64,000 bases of DNA, from positions 3,578,001-3,642,000 of the forward strand of contig NZ_CP095550.1 of assembly GCF_023078335.1 (NCBI RefSeq), written 5' to 3'. Below, one piece after another: positions 1 through 9,280 of this stretch. How positions within the stretch are numbered: the first letter of the stretch is position 1; each line of letters begins with the position of its first letter. Under the pieces are notes generated by a model. The model saw only the letters and a list, made by a program, of their open reading frames with translations. It had not been told where the DNA came from and did no database searches. The position numbers and the translations under genes were made by a program. This DNA is from Metabacillus endolithicus (GTDB lineage: Bacteria; Bacillota; Bacilli; Bacillales; Bacillaceae).

Positions 1-9
1 TAATTCCCC

Positions 10-780
10 CTATAGTTTAACTGTATTTTCTAAAGAGCCGATGCCTTCGATCTCAATTCGTATGTGATCAAGATTTTGTACTAGAGGTTGATTTTCAGGG
101 ACACCTACTAGAAGAGTGTCACCTTCATTGAAAGTCATAAACTGGGAAACATCAGAAATTAGTTTAACGACAGAACGTACTAGATTTGCAGTTGAATTTT
201 GTTGTCGTAATTCACCATTAATGAAGACTTTAATTTCAAGGTTATCTGGATTTGCTATTTCTTCTTTTTTAACAATCCAAGGAGCAACTGGACAAAAACC
301 GTCTCTTGCCTTTTGTTTGATTGCTGGTCTGAAATAACTTTCATGTGGAATGCTGACATCGTTTACAATTGTGTATCCTAAAACATAATCCAATGCATTC
401 TGTTCACTAACCATTGAAGTAACCTTATTAAAGACGATCCCTAACGCTGCTCCAATCTGAAGTTCACGAGTATCGTTAGGTAGAGGGATCGGTTTATTAG
501 ATCGATTTAAAGTATTTACAGGTTTAATATATAAGACAGGAGCTACCGGTGGATTTTTATAAGGTGCTTCATTCAATTGAGAACCTAGTTTTTCTAGTTC
601 ACCTTTATAATTTAATAGAGTTCCGTAAACTGTTCCGTTAATAGGAACATCTAGATTACATTTATCCAAAGCTAGGGTTTCTTTTGAAAGGGTTAATGCT
701 TTCTTGTCAGTATCTATGACAACTTCTTGCAATGTTCGGGTTTCAGAAAACTTTACATAACCGTTCTTCATTTCATTCAC
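10..780 (-). CDS. hpaG: FAH-family HpaG-type isomerase/decarboxylase of 4-hydroxyphenylacetate catabolism
   Basis: 256 aa protein of the fumarylacetoacetate hydrolase family. The GTLLNYK segment near residue 53 and the RDGFCP.APW segment near residue 160 resemble the half-domains of HpcE/HpaG, which decarboxylate 5-oxopent-3-ene-1,2,5-tricarboxylate and isomerise the product in the cytoplasm. Enteric HpaG is a two-domain fusion of about 430 aa; this is one domain, so a partner subunit is expected. Just past its stop, minus-strand bases 15 to 1 read CTATAGGGGGAATTA, a ribosome binding site for a next co-directional gene outside the window, which may be that partner. The start is ATG preceded by an AGGAGTG-like site. 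A perfect palindrome lies about 70 bp upstream. Which half-reaction it catalyses is inferred, not shown. Confidence 0.85.
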   Translation of the reverse strand: MNEMKNGYVKFSETRTLQEVVIDTDKKALTLSKETLALDKCNLDVPINGTVYGTLLNYKGELEKLGSQLNEAPYKNPPVAPVLYIKPVNTLNRSNKPIPLPNDTRELQIGAALGIVFNKVTSMVSEQNALDYVLGYTIVNDVSIPHESYFRPAIKQKARDGFCPVAPWIVKKEEIANPDNLEIKVFINGELRQQNSTANLVRSVVKLISDVSQFMTFNEGDTLLVGVPENQPLVQNLDHIRIEIEGIGSLENTVKL

Positions 781-846
781 TCCTATAAACTCTTATTTGA
801 AAGGGTAGAAAAATGAAAGGATTCAGAAAATTAAATATCATATATA

Positions 847-862
847 AAATCATATATGATTT
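847..862. promoter_or_regulatory. 16-bp perfect palindrome, candidate GntR operator
   Basis: AAATCATATATGATTT is a perfect inverted repeat between hpaG (start 780, minus) and the 3' end of the GntR gene. A second partial copy (ATATCATATATA) begins at 836. FadR-subfamily GntR proteins bind short palindromes, and the gntR gene is the immediate upstream neighbour, so this is the obvious candidate operator for the hpaG transcript. Binding is inferred. Confidence 0.5.
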
Positions 863-892
863 TTGGAGTGTTTTCAAATAATAATTCTTGAA

Positions 893-925
893 TTAAAAAA
901 TCCTAATGAAAAAGTCATTAGGATT
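893..925 (-). terminator. Terminator overlapping the gntR stop codon
   Basis: On the minus strand an 11-bp perfect stem (899-909 with 915-925) is followed by a T-rich run. The gntR stop codon (918-920) lies inside the stem, so termination and the 3' end of the coding sequence share the same bases. Confidence 0.75.
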
Positions 926-1568
926 CTTGTTGTTCTATAAATGTTTGAAGAGTATTTAGTTTATGTTGTCTTGCTAGGCTCTCAATCTTTATTAGGTTTT
1001 TATCATCTTGCAATATAGAGATTAGTTGATCATGTTCTTCAATTGATTTTGGGGTTCTTTTTAAGGTAAAGGAACTTCTTATTTTACGAACGGCATCAAT
1101 TCGATCCCAAAGTTGTTCAATATTTTTTATTAAAAGTTGATTAGGGCAATAGGAATAGATAAAGAAATGAAACGTTCTATTTAATGCACCTATTTTTTCA
1201 AAATCAAAATCTGAAAGGGCCTCTTTCATTTCTTGATTATAGTCTTTTAGAGTCTCTAGTGCCTGAGTTGATAGATATGGCGTACTTATAGCAGTTGCGT
1301 ATCCTTCTAGAAGGGCAAGTACTTGCAAAGATTCTTTATAAATTTCATCATTAACCCCTTTAACCACTGCACCGGTATTTGGTGTATACTCAATCAGTTC
1401 TTCTGATTCTAACTGATGAATTGCTTCACGAACCGGAATATGACTTGAGCCAACCTCCTTTGCGATTTGATCAATGATAATCCTTTGGCCAGGAACATAG
1501 ACTCCTTCTATAATTCGTTTACGGATCACTTCATATGCGATTTGTCGTTTATTAGGCTTTTTATTCAT
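918..1568 (-). CDS. GntR-family (FadR/FCD subfamily) transcriptional regulator
   Basis: 216 aa. Residues 1-70 form a GntR winged helix-turn-helix with the usual PGQRI and VREAI.QLE signatures; residues 80-210 are an all-helical FCD effector domain. FCD regulators usually sense small carboxylic acids, which fits control of an aromatic-acid pathway. It lies between lysR and hpaG on the same strand, and the hairpin at its stop codon and the palindrome upstream of hpaG suggest that it ends one transcript and controls the next. The effector is not identifiable from sequence. A FadR-like regulator of another carboxylate remains possible. Confidence 0.85.
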   Translation of the reverse strand: MNKKPNKRQIAYEVIRKRIIEGVYVPGQRIIIDQIAKEVGSSHIPVREAIHQLESEELIEYTPNTGAVVKGVNDEIYKESLQVLALLEGYATAISTPYLSTQALETLKDYNQEMKEALSDFDFEKIGALNRTFHFFIYSYCPNQLLIKNIEQLWDRIDAVRKIRSSFTLKRTPKSIEEHDQLISILQDDKNLIKIESLARQHKLNTLQTFIEQQES

Positions 1569-1624
1569 ATCAAAAATATAGAGTAATTTTCATGTAATGA
1601 CAAATAAAAATTTTAATTTAGGAG

Positions 1625-2527
1625 TTAAAAAATGTTTGCAGTTTCTAAAAAAGTATCTAAAAAATGCTTGGCACTTTTAGATAAATAACGATCCTTTAAC
1701 CATATAACTGCTGATTCTGACATGATTTCTGAATCTTCTAGTTGAAGTGTGATTGTATTAGATAAATGAATTGAAGACAAAGTTGATTGTGGAACAATGG
1801 TTGCACCAACTTCTGAATCGACGAGGGAGAGAATCATAGATGCATCAGGACATTCTAGGATGACATTTGGTATAAACCCATGTCGTTTACATTCATTAAT
1901 GATGATTTCAAACTGACCTTTACCATTAATACGGTGTAATAATAACAATGGAAAGTCTTTTATTTCGTTCATTTTTACTGATGTTCGATCCCCGATACGT
2001 TCTTTCCACGATTTTGGAATAACAAGTACATATGGTTCTTTTGGGAGAGATAGCATTGAAAATTCAACATCGGTTCTCTCAAGTGGTAGTCTTGTTATAG
2101 CGATGTCAATCGACCTTTTCGTAAGAAGCTCACAAATATGAAATGTATCACCTTCACGTAGTTGAAAAGTTACTAGGGGATACTTTTCTCTAAAGTTTTG
2201 AATTCGTTTCGGTAAATAAGAAAAACATGATTTACTGGCTCCTACAGCAATAACCCCTTTTAGTCCTTCACCTGTTTCTTTAACTTCAACAATGGTTTCA
2301 TCCATTTGAGATAAAATTTTTATTGCTTTCTTATAAAGAACTAATCCACATTCAGTTAACTCCATATTACGACCATTACGCTCAAATAATTTTACTTCAA
2401 GTTCTTCTTCTAATTGTTTTAGTTGTTGACTTAATGGCGGTTGTGCCATGTGCAGCTTCTTAGCAGCACGAGTAATTTGTCCTTCCTGGACAATTGTACA
2501 AAAGTAATGCAATTGTTTAATATCCAT
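1625..2527 (-). CDS. LysR-family transcriptional regulator
   Basis: 300 aa, the typical LTTR length. An N-terminal winged HTH (residues 1-60, with the AAKKLHMAQPPLSQQLKQLE motif) is followed by a periplasmic-binding-protein-like effector domain (about 90-295). It is transcribed divergently from the aldolase-hpaE-hpaB-hpaD operon across a 226-bp intergenic region, the classic LTTR arrangement for activating the facing catabolic operon and repressing itself. A strong AGGAGGAACA site precedes the ATG. gntR follows after 56 bp on the same strand. The ligand is probably a 4-HPA pathway intermediate, which is an inference from position only. Confidence 0.87.
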   Translation of the reverse strand: MDIKQLHYFCTIVQEGQITRAAKKLHMAQPPLSQQLKQLEEELEVKLFERNGRNMELTECGLVLYKKAIKILSQMDETIVEVKETGEGLKGVIAVGASKSCFSYLPKRIQNFREKYPLVTFQLREGDTFHICELLTKRSIDIAITRLPLERTDVEFSMLSLPKEPYVLVIPKSWKERIGDRTSVKMNEIKDFPLLLLHRINGKGQFEIIINECKRHGFIPNVILECPDASMILSLVDSEVGATIVPQSTLSSIHLSNTITLQLEDSEIMSESAVIWLKDRYLSKSAKHFLDTFLETANIF

Positions 2528-2685
2528 TTATGTTCCTCCTTCTCTAGATAACTAACATACTTACTAATCAGGTGTTAATAGGTTTTACTTCTAACATGTT
2601 GCGTGTTCTGAAGTATATGTTTTTCGTATGGAAAACAAATTTTATCTATATTTTTCATATAACATAGCACATGTTAATCTATTTA

Positions 2686-2699
2686 TGAAAGGGCTTTCA
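2686..2699. promoter_or_regulatory. cre-like near-palindrome upstream of the hpa operon
   Basis: TGAAAGGGCTTTCA matches the CcpA cre consensus TGWNANCGNTNWCA at all positions except the central C. It lies 55 bp before the aldolase start, downstream of TATA-rich promoter-like sequence, where a bound CcpA would repress transcription when preferred sugars are present. Inference from motif and position. Confidence 0.4.
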
Positions 2700-2753
2700 A
2701 AAAATTTAAATATCAAAAGTTATTTTTAAGAGAATAAGAGGAGGAATAAATTC

Positions 2754-3680
2754 ATGTCAAGATTCGCAGAAGCAAAGCAAAAATTTAGAGGTTCAATTGC
2801 ACCAATTGTTACACCATTTAATGAAGACAACTCCATAGATTTTAAATCCTTTGAAAATCTTATAAATTGGCACATTGAAAATGGAACACATGGTATCTCT
2901 GTAACAGGTACAACAGGTGAACCAAGTTCATTAACAGTTGAAGAAAGAGTCCAAGTAATGGAAGCTGCAGTTAAAACAATTAACGGCAGAGTACCATTCA
3001 TCCCTGGAACAGGTTCAACAAACCATGAGGAAACTCTTTACTTAACAAAGAAAGCACAAGAGATCGGTGCTGATGGAGCAATGGTCATTGTGCCTTATTA
3101 TAATAAGCCTTCACAACATGCTTTATATAAGCATTTTAAAGCGGTAGCAGATTCAGTTGATATTCCAATTATTATTTATAACATCCCTGGGCGTACAGCA
3201 ACAAATCTACAAGTTGGCACATTAGCTAAATTAAGCAAAGATTGTCCAAATATAATCGGAGTAAAAGAATCCAATAAAGATTTCGAACATATTAACCGGG
3301 TGTTACACGAATGTGGAAGAGACTTTCTTCTTTATTCAGGGATCGAGTTACTTTGCTTCCCGATGTTAGCAATCGGTGGTGCTGGTCACATTAGTGCAAC
3401 AGCAAATATTGTGCCGGATAAAGTAGCAGAAATTTATGATGCTTGGAATGAAGGAGATGTACAAAGAGCACAAGATCTTCATTTTGAGTTAATGGAATTA
3501 AATGACGTGCTTTTTAAGGATACAAATCCAGCTCCACTTAAAGCTGCAATGGGTATGATGGGAACAATTAAACCAATATTAAGATTGCCTATGGACCTTC
3601 CAACACAAGAATTACAGGATGAAGTTCGAGAAGTACTAAATAAATATGTTGAACTGCCAGATGGTGTCGTATCTAAATAA
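2754..3680 (+). CDS. DapA/NAL-family aldolase, probable 2,4-dihydroxyhept-2-ene-1,7-dioate aldolase
   Basis: 308 aa TIM-barrel class I aldolase. GTTGE (52-56), the YNIPGRT tyrosine (Y142) and Schiff-base lysine K171 in GVKESNKD are all present. The family includes dihydrodipicolinate synthase and N-acetylneuraminate lyase. As the first gene of an hpaE-hpaB-hpaD operon it more likely performs the final retro-aldol step of 4-HPA degradation (to pyruvate and succinate semialdehyde) than lysine biosynthesis, replacing the unrelated metal-dependent enteric HpaI. The start is ATG with an AGAGGAGGAA site. The aldolase substrate is inferred from context; dihydrodipicolinate synthase activity is the alternative. 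Confidence 0.75.
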   Translation: MSRFAEAKQKFRGSIAPIVTPFNEDNSIDFKSFENLINWHIENGTHGISVTGTTGEPSSLTVEERVQVMEAAVKTINGRVPFIPGTGSTNHEETLYLTKKAQEIGADGAMVIVPYYNKPSQHALYKHFKAVADSVDIPIIIYNIPGRTATNLQVGTLAKLSKDCPNIIGVKESNKDFEHINRVLHECGRDFLLYSGIELLCFPMLAIGGAGHISATANIVPDKVAEIYDAWNEGDVQRAQDLHFELMELNDVLFKDTNPAPLKAAMGMMGTIKPILRLPMDLPTQELQDEVREVLNKYVELPDGVVSK

Positions 3681-3709
3681 AGTCAACCTATTATAAGAGG
3701 TGAGAGAGA

Positions 3710-5230
3710 TTGGTAAACCATATAACAGAAAGAAATAGTAAAGAAACTAGTTTACAAGTGAAAGATGTAGATTTATATATTAATGGGGAATTTGTAAAGT
3801 CGGAATCCTCAACTACTTTCCAAAATAATAGTCCATTTACGAATAAGGTAATCAATCAGATTGCTGAAGGGCGAAAAGAGGATATTAAGAAGGCTGTTAC
3901 AGCAGCAAAAGATGCATTCGAACAAACTTGGAGTAAGTTAAAGATTGCTGAAAGAATGACGTATATTAACAAAATTGCTGATGTCATTGATGAAGAAATT
4001 GAAGAGATTGCAGTATTAGAATCAATTGACACTGGATTACCGATTAGCCAAACAAGAAAAATGGTTGCTCGTGCTGCTACTAATTTCAGATTCTATGCCA
4101 AGATGGTTGAATCTAAACTTCATGGTGAAGCCTATCAACAGGATGATGAGTTTATTAACTATACAGTCTATAAACCTTTAGGTGTTGTAGGACTTATTAC
4201 TCCATGGAATGCACCATTTATGCTTGAAACATGGAAGGTAGCGCCGGCGCTTGCAACAGGTAATACAGTTGTGCTTAAGCCAGCAGAGCTTTCTCCATTA
4301 ACAGCAAATAAATTAGCCGAAGTCATTGATAAAGCAGGTTTACCAAAAGGAGTATTTAACGTAGTACATGGTTTTGGTGAAACAGCAGGTGCTGCCCTAG
4401 TTGAGCATCCAGATGTAGAAGCGATCTCCTTTACTGGTGAAACAGTTACGGGTAGCACAATCATTAAAAATGCTGCAGATACACTAAAGAAAACATCGAT
4501 GGAACTAGGCGGTAAATCACCATTAATTGTTTTCGATGACGCTGATCTAGATCGTGCTCTAGATGCAGCTGTATGGGGAATCTTCTCTTTCAATGGAGAG
4601 CGTTGTACTGCTAACTCAAGAGTGTTCTTACACAAAAATATTAAAGATCAATTTGTTGAAGCGTTAAAAGAACGAGTATTTAACATAAAAATTGGTGATC
4701 CAATGGATCCTAGTACACAACTTGGTCCACTCATTGAAACAGAACACTTCAATAAAGTAACTAACTTTATTAAGATTGCTAAACAAGAAGGTTGTGAGGT
4801 TGTTCAAGGAACAGTACCAGAGGAATTAAAAGCTGGAAATTTTGTTCCACCAACATTACTACTTAATGCAACAAATGATATGCAAGTTTGCCAGGAAGAA
4901 ATCTTCGGTCCAGTCATGGCTGTTATTGAATTTGAAACAGAAGAAGAAGTGATAGCTGCAGCAAATGACGTGAAGTATGGCCTAGCTGGATATGTTTGGA
5001 CAAATGATATAAAACGAGGACATCGTGTTGCACAAGCAGTTGAAGCAGGAATGCTATGGATCAACTCACAAAATACTCGTGATTTACGTATTCCGTTCGG
5101 TGGAACAAAAGCAAGCGGAATCGGACGTGAGGGTGGACATTATGCCATTTTTGAATTCTATACAGAACCTAAGGTCATTCATGTTGCATTAGGTGATCAT
5201 CATATTCCACAGTTTGGAAAAAATAAATAA
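3710..5230 (+). CDS. hpaE: 5-carboxymethyl-2-hydroxymuconate-semialdehyde dehydrogenase
   Basis: 506 aa NAD(P)-dependent aldehyde dehydrogenase. Catalytic Cys299 lies in FNGERCTANSR, a segment typical of HpaE, and the general-base Glu265 in MELGGKSP is 34 residues earlier, the normal spacing. It oxidises the ring-cleavage product made by HpaD to the tricarboxylate substrate of HpaG. The start is TTG at 3710, seven bases after AAGAGGTGAG; 29 bp separate it from the aldolase gene, and hpaB follows closely, so the genes form one operon. Enzyme family is certain; the specific substrate rests on neighbours and the Cys-loop sequence. Confidence 0.9.
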   Translation: MVNHITERNSKETSLQVKDVDLYINGEFVKSESSTTFQNNSPFTNKVINQIAEGRKEDIKKAVTAAKDAFEQTWSKLKIAERMTYINKIADVIDEEIEEIAVLESIDTGLPISQTRKMVARAATNFRFYAKMVESKLHGEAYQQDDEFINYTVYKPLGVVGLITPWNAPFMLETWKVAPALATGNTVVLKPAELSPLTANKLAEVIDKAGLPKGVFNVVHGFGETAGAALVEHPDVEAISFTGETVTGSTIIKNAADTLKKTSMELGGKSPLIVFDDADLDRALDAAVWGIFSFNGERCTANSRVFLHKNIKDQFVEALKERVFNIKIGDPMDPSTQLGPLIETEHFNKVTNFIKIAKQEGCEVVQGTVPEELKAGNFVPPTLLLNATNDMQVCQEEIFGPVMAVIEFETEEEVIAAANDVKYGLAGYVWTNDIKRGHRVAQAVEAGMLWINSQNTRDLRIPFGGTKASGIGREGGHYAIFEFYTEPKVIHVALGDHHIPQFGKNK

Positions 5231-5258
5231 GGTAAACAACACAAGGGAGGAATTAATC

Positions 5259-6740
5259 ATGGGGGCAAAAACAGGTAAGGAATATATCGAACGCTTAAAA
5301 AAGGCAAATAATAATATTTATATTCACGGTGAAAGAGTTAAGGATGTGACTGAACACCCAGGTTTAAAAGGTGTTGTTCAATCCATGGCAAACCTTTATG
5401 ACTTACAATTTGAAAAGCCTGAAAAAATGTTATACACATCTCCAACTACAGGTGAAAAAGTAGGGACAACATTCTTACAACCAAGAACAATTGATGACAT
5501 TGTAGCAAGAAGAGAAGCGATTCAGGAGTGGGCATTAACGAATGGTGGAATGATGGGGCGTTCTCCAGATTATTTAAATGCGGAAGTCATGGCAATGGGT
5601 GTTTCAAATGAGTTGTTTGGTGAAGCAGATCCAATGTTTGCAGAAAATGCACGCAAATATTACGAGTTTGCTAGAGAAAACGACATCAGCTTAACACATA
5701 CATTAATTCACCCACAGGTTAACCGTGCAAAAGCACAGCATGAACAAAAAGATGCAAACGTCGCTCTTCACCTTGTCGAGAAAACAAATGAAGGAATTAT
5801 TGTTGATGGAATTCGTTTATTAGCTACTCAAGGTGGAATTACAGATGAAATCTTAGTATTCCCATCAACGGTTAAAAAAGCTGGAGAAGAGGATGATCCA
5901 TATTCATTAGCGTTTGCGATTCCAAATAATACACCAGGTCTGAAATTTATTAGCCGAGAGTCTTTTGATTATGGAAAAAATGCTTATGATCACCCACTTT
6001 CTTCAAGATTTGAAGAAGGAGATGCGATTGTCTCTTTTGAGAACGTTTTCGTACCTTGGGAGCGAGTGTTTGTTTGTGGTAACTCATCTATTTGTAATCG
6101 TACATTCCGTGAAACAAATGCAGTTGTTCATATGTCACACCAAGTTGTATCTAAAAACATTATTAAAACTGAATTTTTATTAGGTGTTGCATTATCAGTA
6201 ATGGATGCGATTGGAATTGATCAATTCCAACACGTTAAAGACAAAGGAACAGAGATCATGCTTACTTTAGAGGCAATGAAATCTCACCTTTATCGTGCAG
6301 AGCATAATGCAAAACTAGATAAATGGGGAACAATGACTCCTGATTATGAAGCTTTAGACGCTGCTCGTAACTGGTTCCCAAGAGTTTATCCACGCCTAGT
6401 CGAAATCTTACGGGTATTAGGTGCATCTGGATTAATGGGTATTCCAACGGAAGCCGATTTTAATAATGAAGAAATTGGTCAAATTATTCATAGAGGACTT
6501 CAAGGTAAAAATTTAGAGGGCTATGAGCGTGTTCAATTATTCCGCTTAGCTTGGGATATTACCATGAGCGCCTTCGGTAGCAGACAAATGCATTATGAGT
6601 ACTACTTCTTTGGTGATCCAATTCGTATGGGAATGACATATTTCGATAACTATCAAGTAAAGGATCAATTAAAAGATAGAGTAACAGATTTCCTTGGAAA
6701 AGCAGCAAAAAATACAAATTCTAGTTTTCTTAATGTATAA
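5259..6740 (+). CDS. hpaB: 4-hydroxyphenylacetate 3-monooxygenase, oxygenase component
   Basis: 493 aa, like other Gram-positive HpaB proteins. It is the FADH2-dependent oxygenase of the two-component system that ortho-hydroxylates 4-HPA to 3,4-dihydroxyphenylacetate. The sequence matches the HpaB fold throughout (MMGRSPDYLN near residue 110, THTLIHPQVNR near 150, and the GDAIVSFENVFVPWERVF segment near 255). The open frame extends 66 bp upstream, but AAGGGAGG at 5243-5250 sits eight bases before ATG 5259, so that start is chosen; the longer form would overlap hpaE. The reductase partner HpaC lies 2.5 kb downstream, and an FAD synthetase paralogue follows that. Confidence 0.93.
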   Translation: MGAKTGKEYIERLKKANNNIYIHGERVKDVTEHPGLKGVVQSMANLYDLQFEKPEKMLYTSPTTGEKVGTTFLQPRTIDDIVARREAIQEWALTNGGMMGRSPDYLNAEVMAMGVSNELFGEADPMFAENARKYYEFARENDISLTHTLIHPQVNRAKAQHEQKDANVALHLVEKTNEGIIVDGIRLLATQGGITDEILVFPSTVKKAGEEDDPYSLAFAIPNNTPGLKFISRESFDYGKNAYDHPLSSRFEEGDAIVSFENVFVPWERVFVCGNSSICNRTFRETNAVVHMSHQVVSKNIIKTEFLLGVALSVMDAIGIDQFQHVKDKGTEIMLTLEAMKSHLYRAEHNAKLDKWGTMTPDYEALDAARNWFPRVYPRLVEILRVLGASGLMGIPTEADFNNEEIGQIIHRGLQGKNLEGYERVQLFRLAWDITMSAFGSRQMHYEYYFFGDPIRMGMTYFDNYQVKDQLKDRVTDFLGKAAKNTNSSFLNV

Positions 6741-6753
6741 GGGGGAGCTTTAA

Positions 6754-7737
6754 ATGAATTTTGATATTATTCGTACGGCAAGAGCGATTCTTCATGTTAC
6801 AGATTTAGAAAAATCAAGAGATTTCTATTTAAGAGGACTTGGATTTATCGAGACTGAGTCTGATAACTCAACGATTTACTTAAGAGGATTAGAGGAGCAT
6901 GTACACCATAGCTTAGTTTTGAAAAAAGCGGACACTCCAGCTGTTGAAGTAATGAGCTATAAAGTTCGCTCTGAAGCCGATCTAGATTCATTAGCGGTAT
7001 TTTTTGAGCAACGTGGTCACAAGGTGAAGTGGTTAGAAGAAGGTACTCAACATGCTGTTGGTCGTGCGTTTAGAACACAAGATTTATCAGGCTTACCAGT
7101 GGAATACTTTGCAAAAATGGACACAGTTGAAAGAATGCTTCAACGATATGACTTATATCAAGGTGCTAAGGTTCAACGCATTGATCATTTTAATAACATG
7201 GTTCCAGATGTTGAAAAGGCACACGACTTCTATATTAATGCATTAGGCTTTGCATGTTCAGAATATACAGCATCTGAAGAAGGGAAAATTTGGGCAGCAT
7301 GGTTACACAGAAAACCAAGTGTTCATGATGTTGCATTTATGAATGGTCAAGGTCCTCGCTTACATCATATTGGTTTCTGGTTAAGCGACCCAATGAGTTT
7401 AATTCATGGATGTGATGTTTTAGCTTCTATTGGTTATTCTGACAGTATTGAACGTGGACCTGCAAGACACGGATTATCAAATGCGTTCTTCTTATACTTA
7501 AGAGATCCAGATGGACATCGTATTGAGTTGTACAATGGAGATTATTTAACGAGTGATCCTGACTTTAAACCAGTTCGTTGGGACTTTAATGATAAGAGAA
7601 GACAAACTTTCTGGGGAGCTGAGGCACCAGATAGCTGGTTCAACGAAGCTTCAACAGTATTAGATGTTCATACAGGTGAACCTGTTAAAATAGAAGCTGC
7701 AAAGTTAAAGCAACATAAGCCAGTATTTGTTATATAA
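6754..7737 (+). CDS. hpaD: 3,4-dihydroxyphenylacetate 2,3-dioxygenase (homoprotocatechuate dioxygenase)
   Basis: 327 aa extradiol dioxygenase of the vicinal-oxygen-chelate type, unlike the class III HpaD of enterics. Two repeated VOC modules cover residues 8-120 and 140-265. The expected 2-His-1-carboxylate ligands are visible: H145 in RIDHFNN, H204/H205 in RLHHIGFW and E258 in GHRIELYNGD. It opens the catechol ring next to the acetate side chain, giving 5-carboxymethyl-2-hydroxymuconate semialdehyde for HpaE. The ATG follows hpaB by 13 bp with a GGGGGAG site. It is closest in type to the actinobacterial Fe/Mn enzymes, whose metal cannot be decided from sequence. Confidence 0.92.
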   Translation: MNFDIIRTARAILHVTDLEKSRDFYLRGLGFIETESDNSTIYLRGLEEHVHHSLVLKKADTPAVEVMSYKVRSEADLDSLAVFFEQRGHKVKWLEEGTQHAVGRAFRTQDLSGLPVEYFAKMDTVERMLQRYDLYQGAKVQRIDHFNNMVPDVEKAHDFYINALGFACSEYTASEEGKIWAAWLHRKPSVHDVAFMNGQGPRLHHIGFWLSDPMSLIHGCDVLASIGYSDSIERGPARHGLSNAFFLYLRDPDGHRIELYNGDYLTSDPDFKPVRWDFNDKRRQTFWGAEAPDSWFNEASTVLDVHTGEPVKIEAAKLKQHKPVFVI

Positions 7738-7745
7738 GGAAACCT

Positions 7746-7795
7746 AGAGAGAGCTACTACTACTTTGAGAAACAATTATAAAGTTCTCTCTTTGT
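7746..7795 (+). terminator. Intra-operon stem-loop between hpaD and the next dehydrogenase
   Basis: A 10-bp stem (7746-7755 with 7782-7791, one G-T pair) fills most of the 83-bp gap after hpaD. There is only a weak T run, so it is more likely a partial attenuator or an mRNA-stability element than a full stop. Confidence 0.4.
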
Positions 7796-7820
7796 TCTAC
7801 CTTAAAAAGGAGGTGCTACT

Positions 7821-9266
7821 TTGAAAACACTAGGTGCGACGACTTACAGAAGAAGATTATTTATTAACGGAAAATGGATTCAATCTCAAAATTATGTAAC
7901 TTTAAAATCTCCTTATACATTAGAACCTATTGCAGAGATTCCTAATGCTACTGATGATGAACTTGAGCAGGCAATTGCTGCTGCTTATTCTGCAAGAGAA
8001 ACAATGAGAAAAATGCCCATTCACCAAAGATCTACAATACTTGAACGACTGGTATCCCTTTTGTCAGAAAGGTTCGAGGAAGCTGCACAGTTGATTGCAC
8101 TTGAAGCTGCAAAACCAATCAGAACTGCAAGAGAAGAAGTTAAACGAACCATACAAACATATAAATTTGCTGCCGGGGAAGCAAATCGAATTGGTGGTGA
8201 AACTCTACCTTTGGATGCAGCTCCAGGTGGTGAAAACCGTTTAGCTTACACAGTAAGAGAACCTCTAGGTGTAGTTGGTGCGATAACACCCTTTAATTTT
8301 CCAATGAATTTAGTTGCACACAAAATTGGTCCCGCTATTGCAACAGGAAACTCGATTGTATTAAAACCAGCTACACAAACACCACTTTCAGCCTTCTTTT
8401 TAGCTGAACTTTTACAAGAAGCAGGCTTACCTGATGGAGCATTAAATGTTGTAACAGGCAGTGGAAGAGTTGTCGGTGAAGGAATGGTAGTGGATAACCG
8501 AGTAAATATGATTACATTTACCGGTAGTCCTGAGGTAGGAATCGGCATACGAAATAAAGCAGGCTTAAAAAGAGTTACTCTTGAATTAGGTTCAAATGCA
8601 GCCGTTATCCTTGATAAAGGAATTCAGATTGAGAAAGTAGTAAAAAGATGTGTTCTAGGAGCATTTAGTAACCAAGGCCAAGTGTGTATATCACTTCAAC
8701 GTATCTATGTACATGAAGAGATATATCAAGACTTTGTGAATCAATTTGTAGCAGAAACAAAAGGGTTAAAGGGTGGCGATCCATTAAATGAGGAAACAGA
8801 TATTTCAGCGTTGATTTCTCAAAATGATGTCACTAGGTCTCTTACTTGGATACAAGAAGCAAAAGACGGTGGAGCTGACATTTTAACAGGTGGTTATGCA
8901 GATAGCACGGTACTTCTTCCAACCGTGATAGTTAATGTGAATCCAAATTTGAATGTATCATGTCAAGAGGTTTTTGCGCCAATTGCTATCATAAATAAGA
9001 TGAATAGTGTGCAAGAAGCAGTTGAACAAGTAAATAATTCCCGATATGGATTACAAGCAGGTATATATACAAATGATATTAACTTAGCCTTAGAAGCAGT
9101 TGAGCAATTGGAAGTAGGAGGAGTCTTAGTCAACGATATCCCAACCTTCCGAGTGGACCATATGCCATATGGTGGAGTCAAAGAAAGTGGTACCGGTAAA
9201 GAAGGCATAAAATATGCAATTGAAGAAATGACAGAAATGAAGTTGGTTATTTTTAATCGTAATTAA
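7821..9266 (+). CDS. Aldehyde dehydrogenase, candidate succinate-semialdehyde dehydrogenase
   Basis: 481 aa NAD(P)-dependent aldehyde dehydrogenase. TPFNFPMNL, VTLELGSNA (catalytic Glu) and GQVCISLQR (catalytic Cys) are present. The ELGSNA and GQVCIS variants point to the GapN/lactaldehyde-dehydrogenase-like branch rather than to classical GabD. Within the hpa operon it could oxidise succinate semialdehyde released by the aldolase, or an aromatic aldehyde feeding the pathway. The start is TTG at 7821 with AAGGAGGTG seven bases before it. hpaC follows after 14 bp, so co-transcription is likely. The substrate is not determined by the sequence. Confidence 0.85.
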   Translation: MKTLGATTYRRRLFINGKWIQSQNYVTLKSPYTLEPIAEIPNATDDELEQAIAAAYSARETMRKMPIHQRSTILERLVSLLSERFEEAAQLIALEAAKPIRTAREEVKRTIQTYKFAAGEANRIGGETLPLDAAPGGENRLAYTVREPLGVVGAITPFNFPMNLVAHKIGPAIATGNSIVLKPATQTPLSAFFLAELLQEAGLPDGALNVVTGSGRVVGEGMVVDNRVNMITFTGSPEVGIGIRNKAGLKRVTLELGSNAAVILDKGIQIEKVVKRCVLGAFSNQGQVCISLQRIYVHEEIYQDFVNQFVAETKGLKGGDPLNEETDISALISQNDVTRSLTWIQEAKDGGADILTGGYADSTVLLPTVIVNVNPNLNVSCQEVFAPIAIINKMNSVQEAVEQVNNSRYGLQAGIYTNDINLALEAVEQLEVGGVLVNDIPTFRVDHMPYGGVKESGTGKEGIKYAIEEMTEMKLVIFNRN

Positions 9267-9280
9267 AAGGAGTGTTTAAA

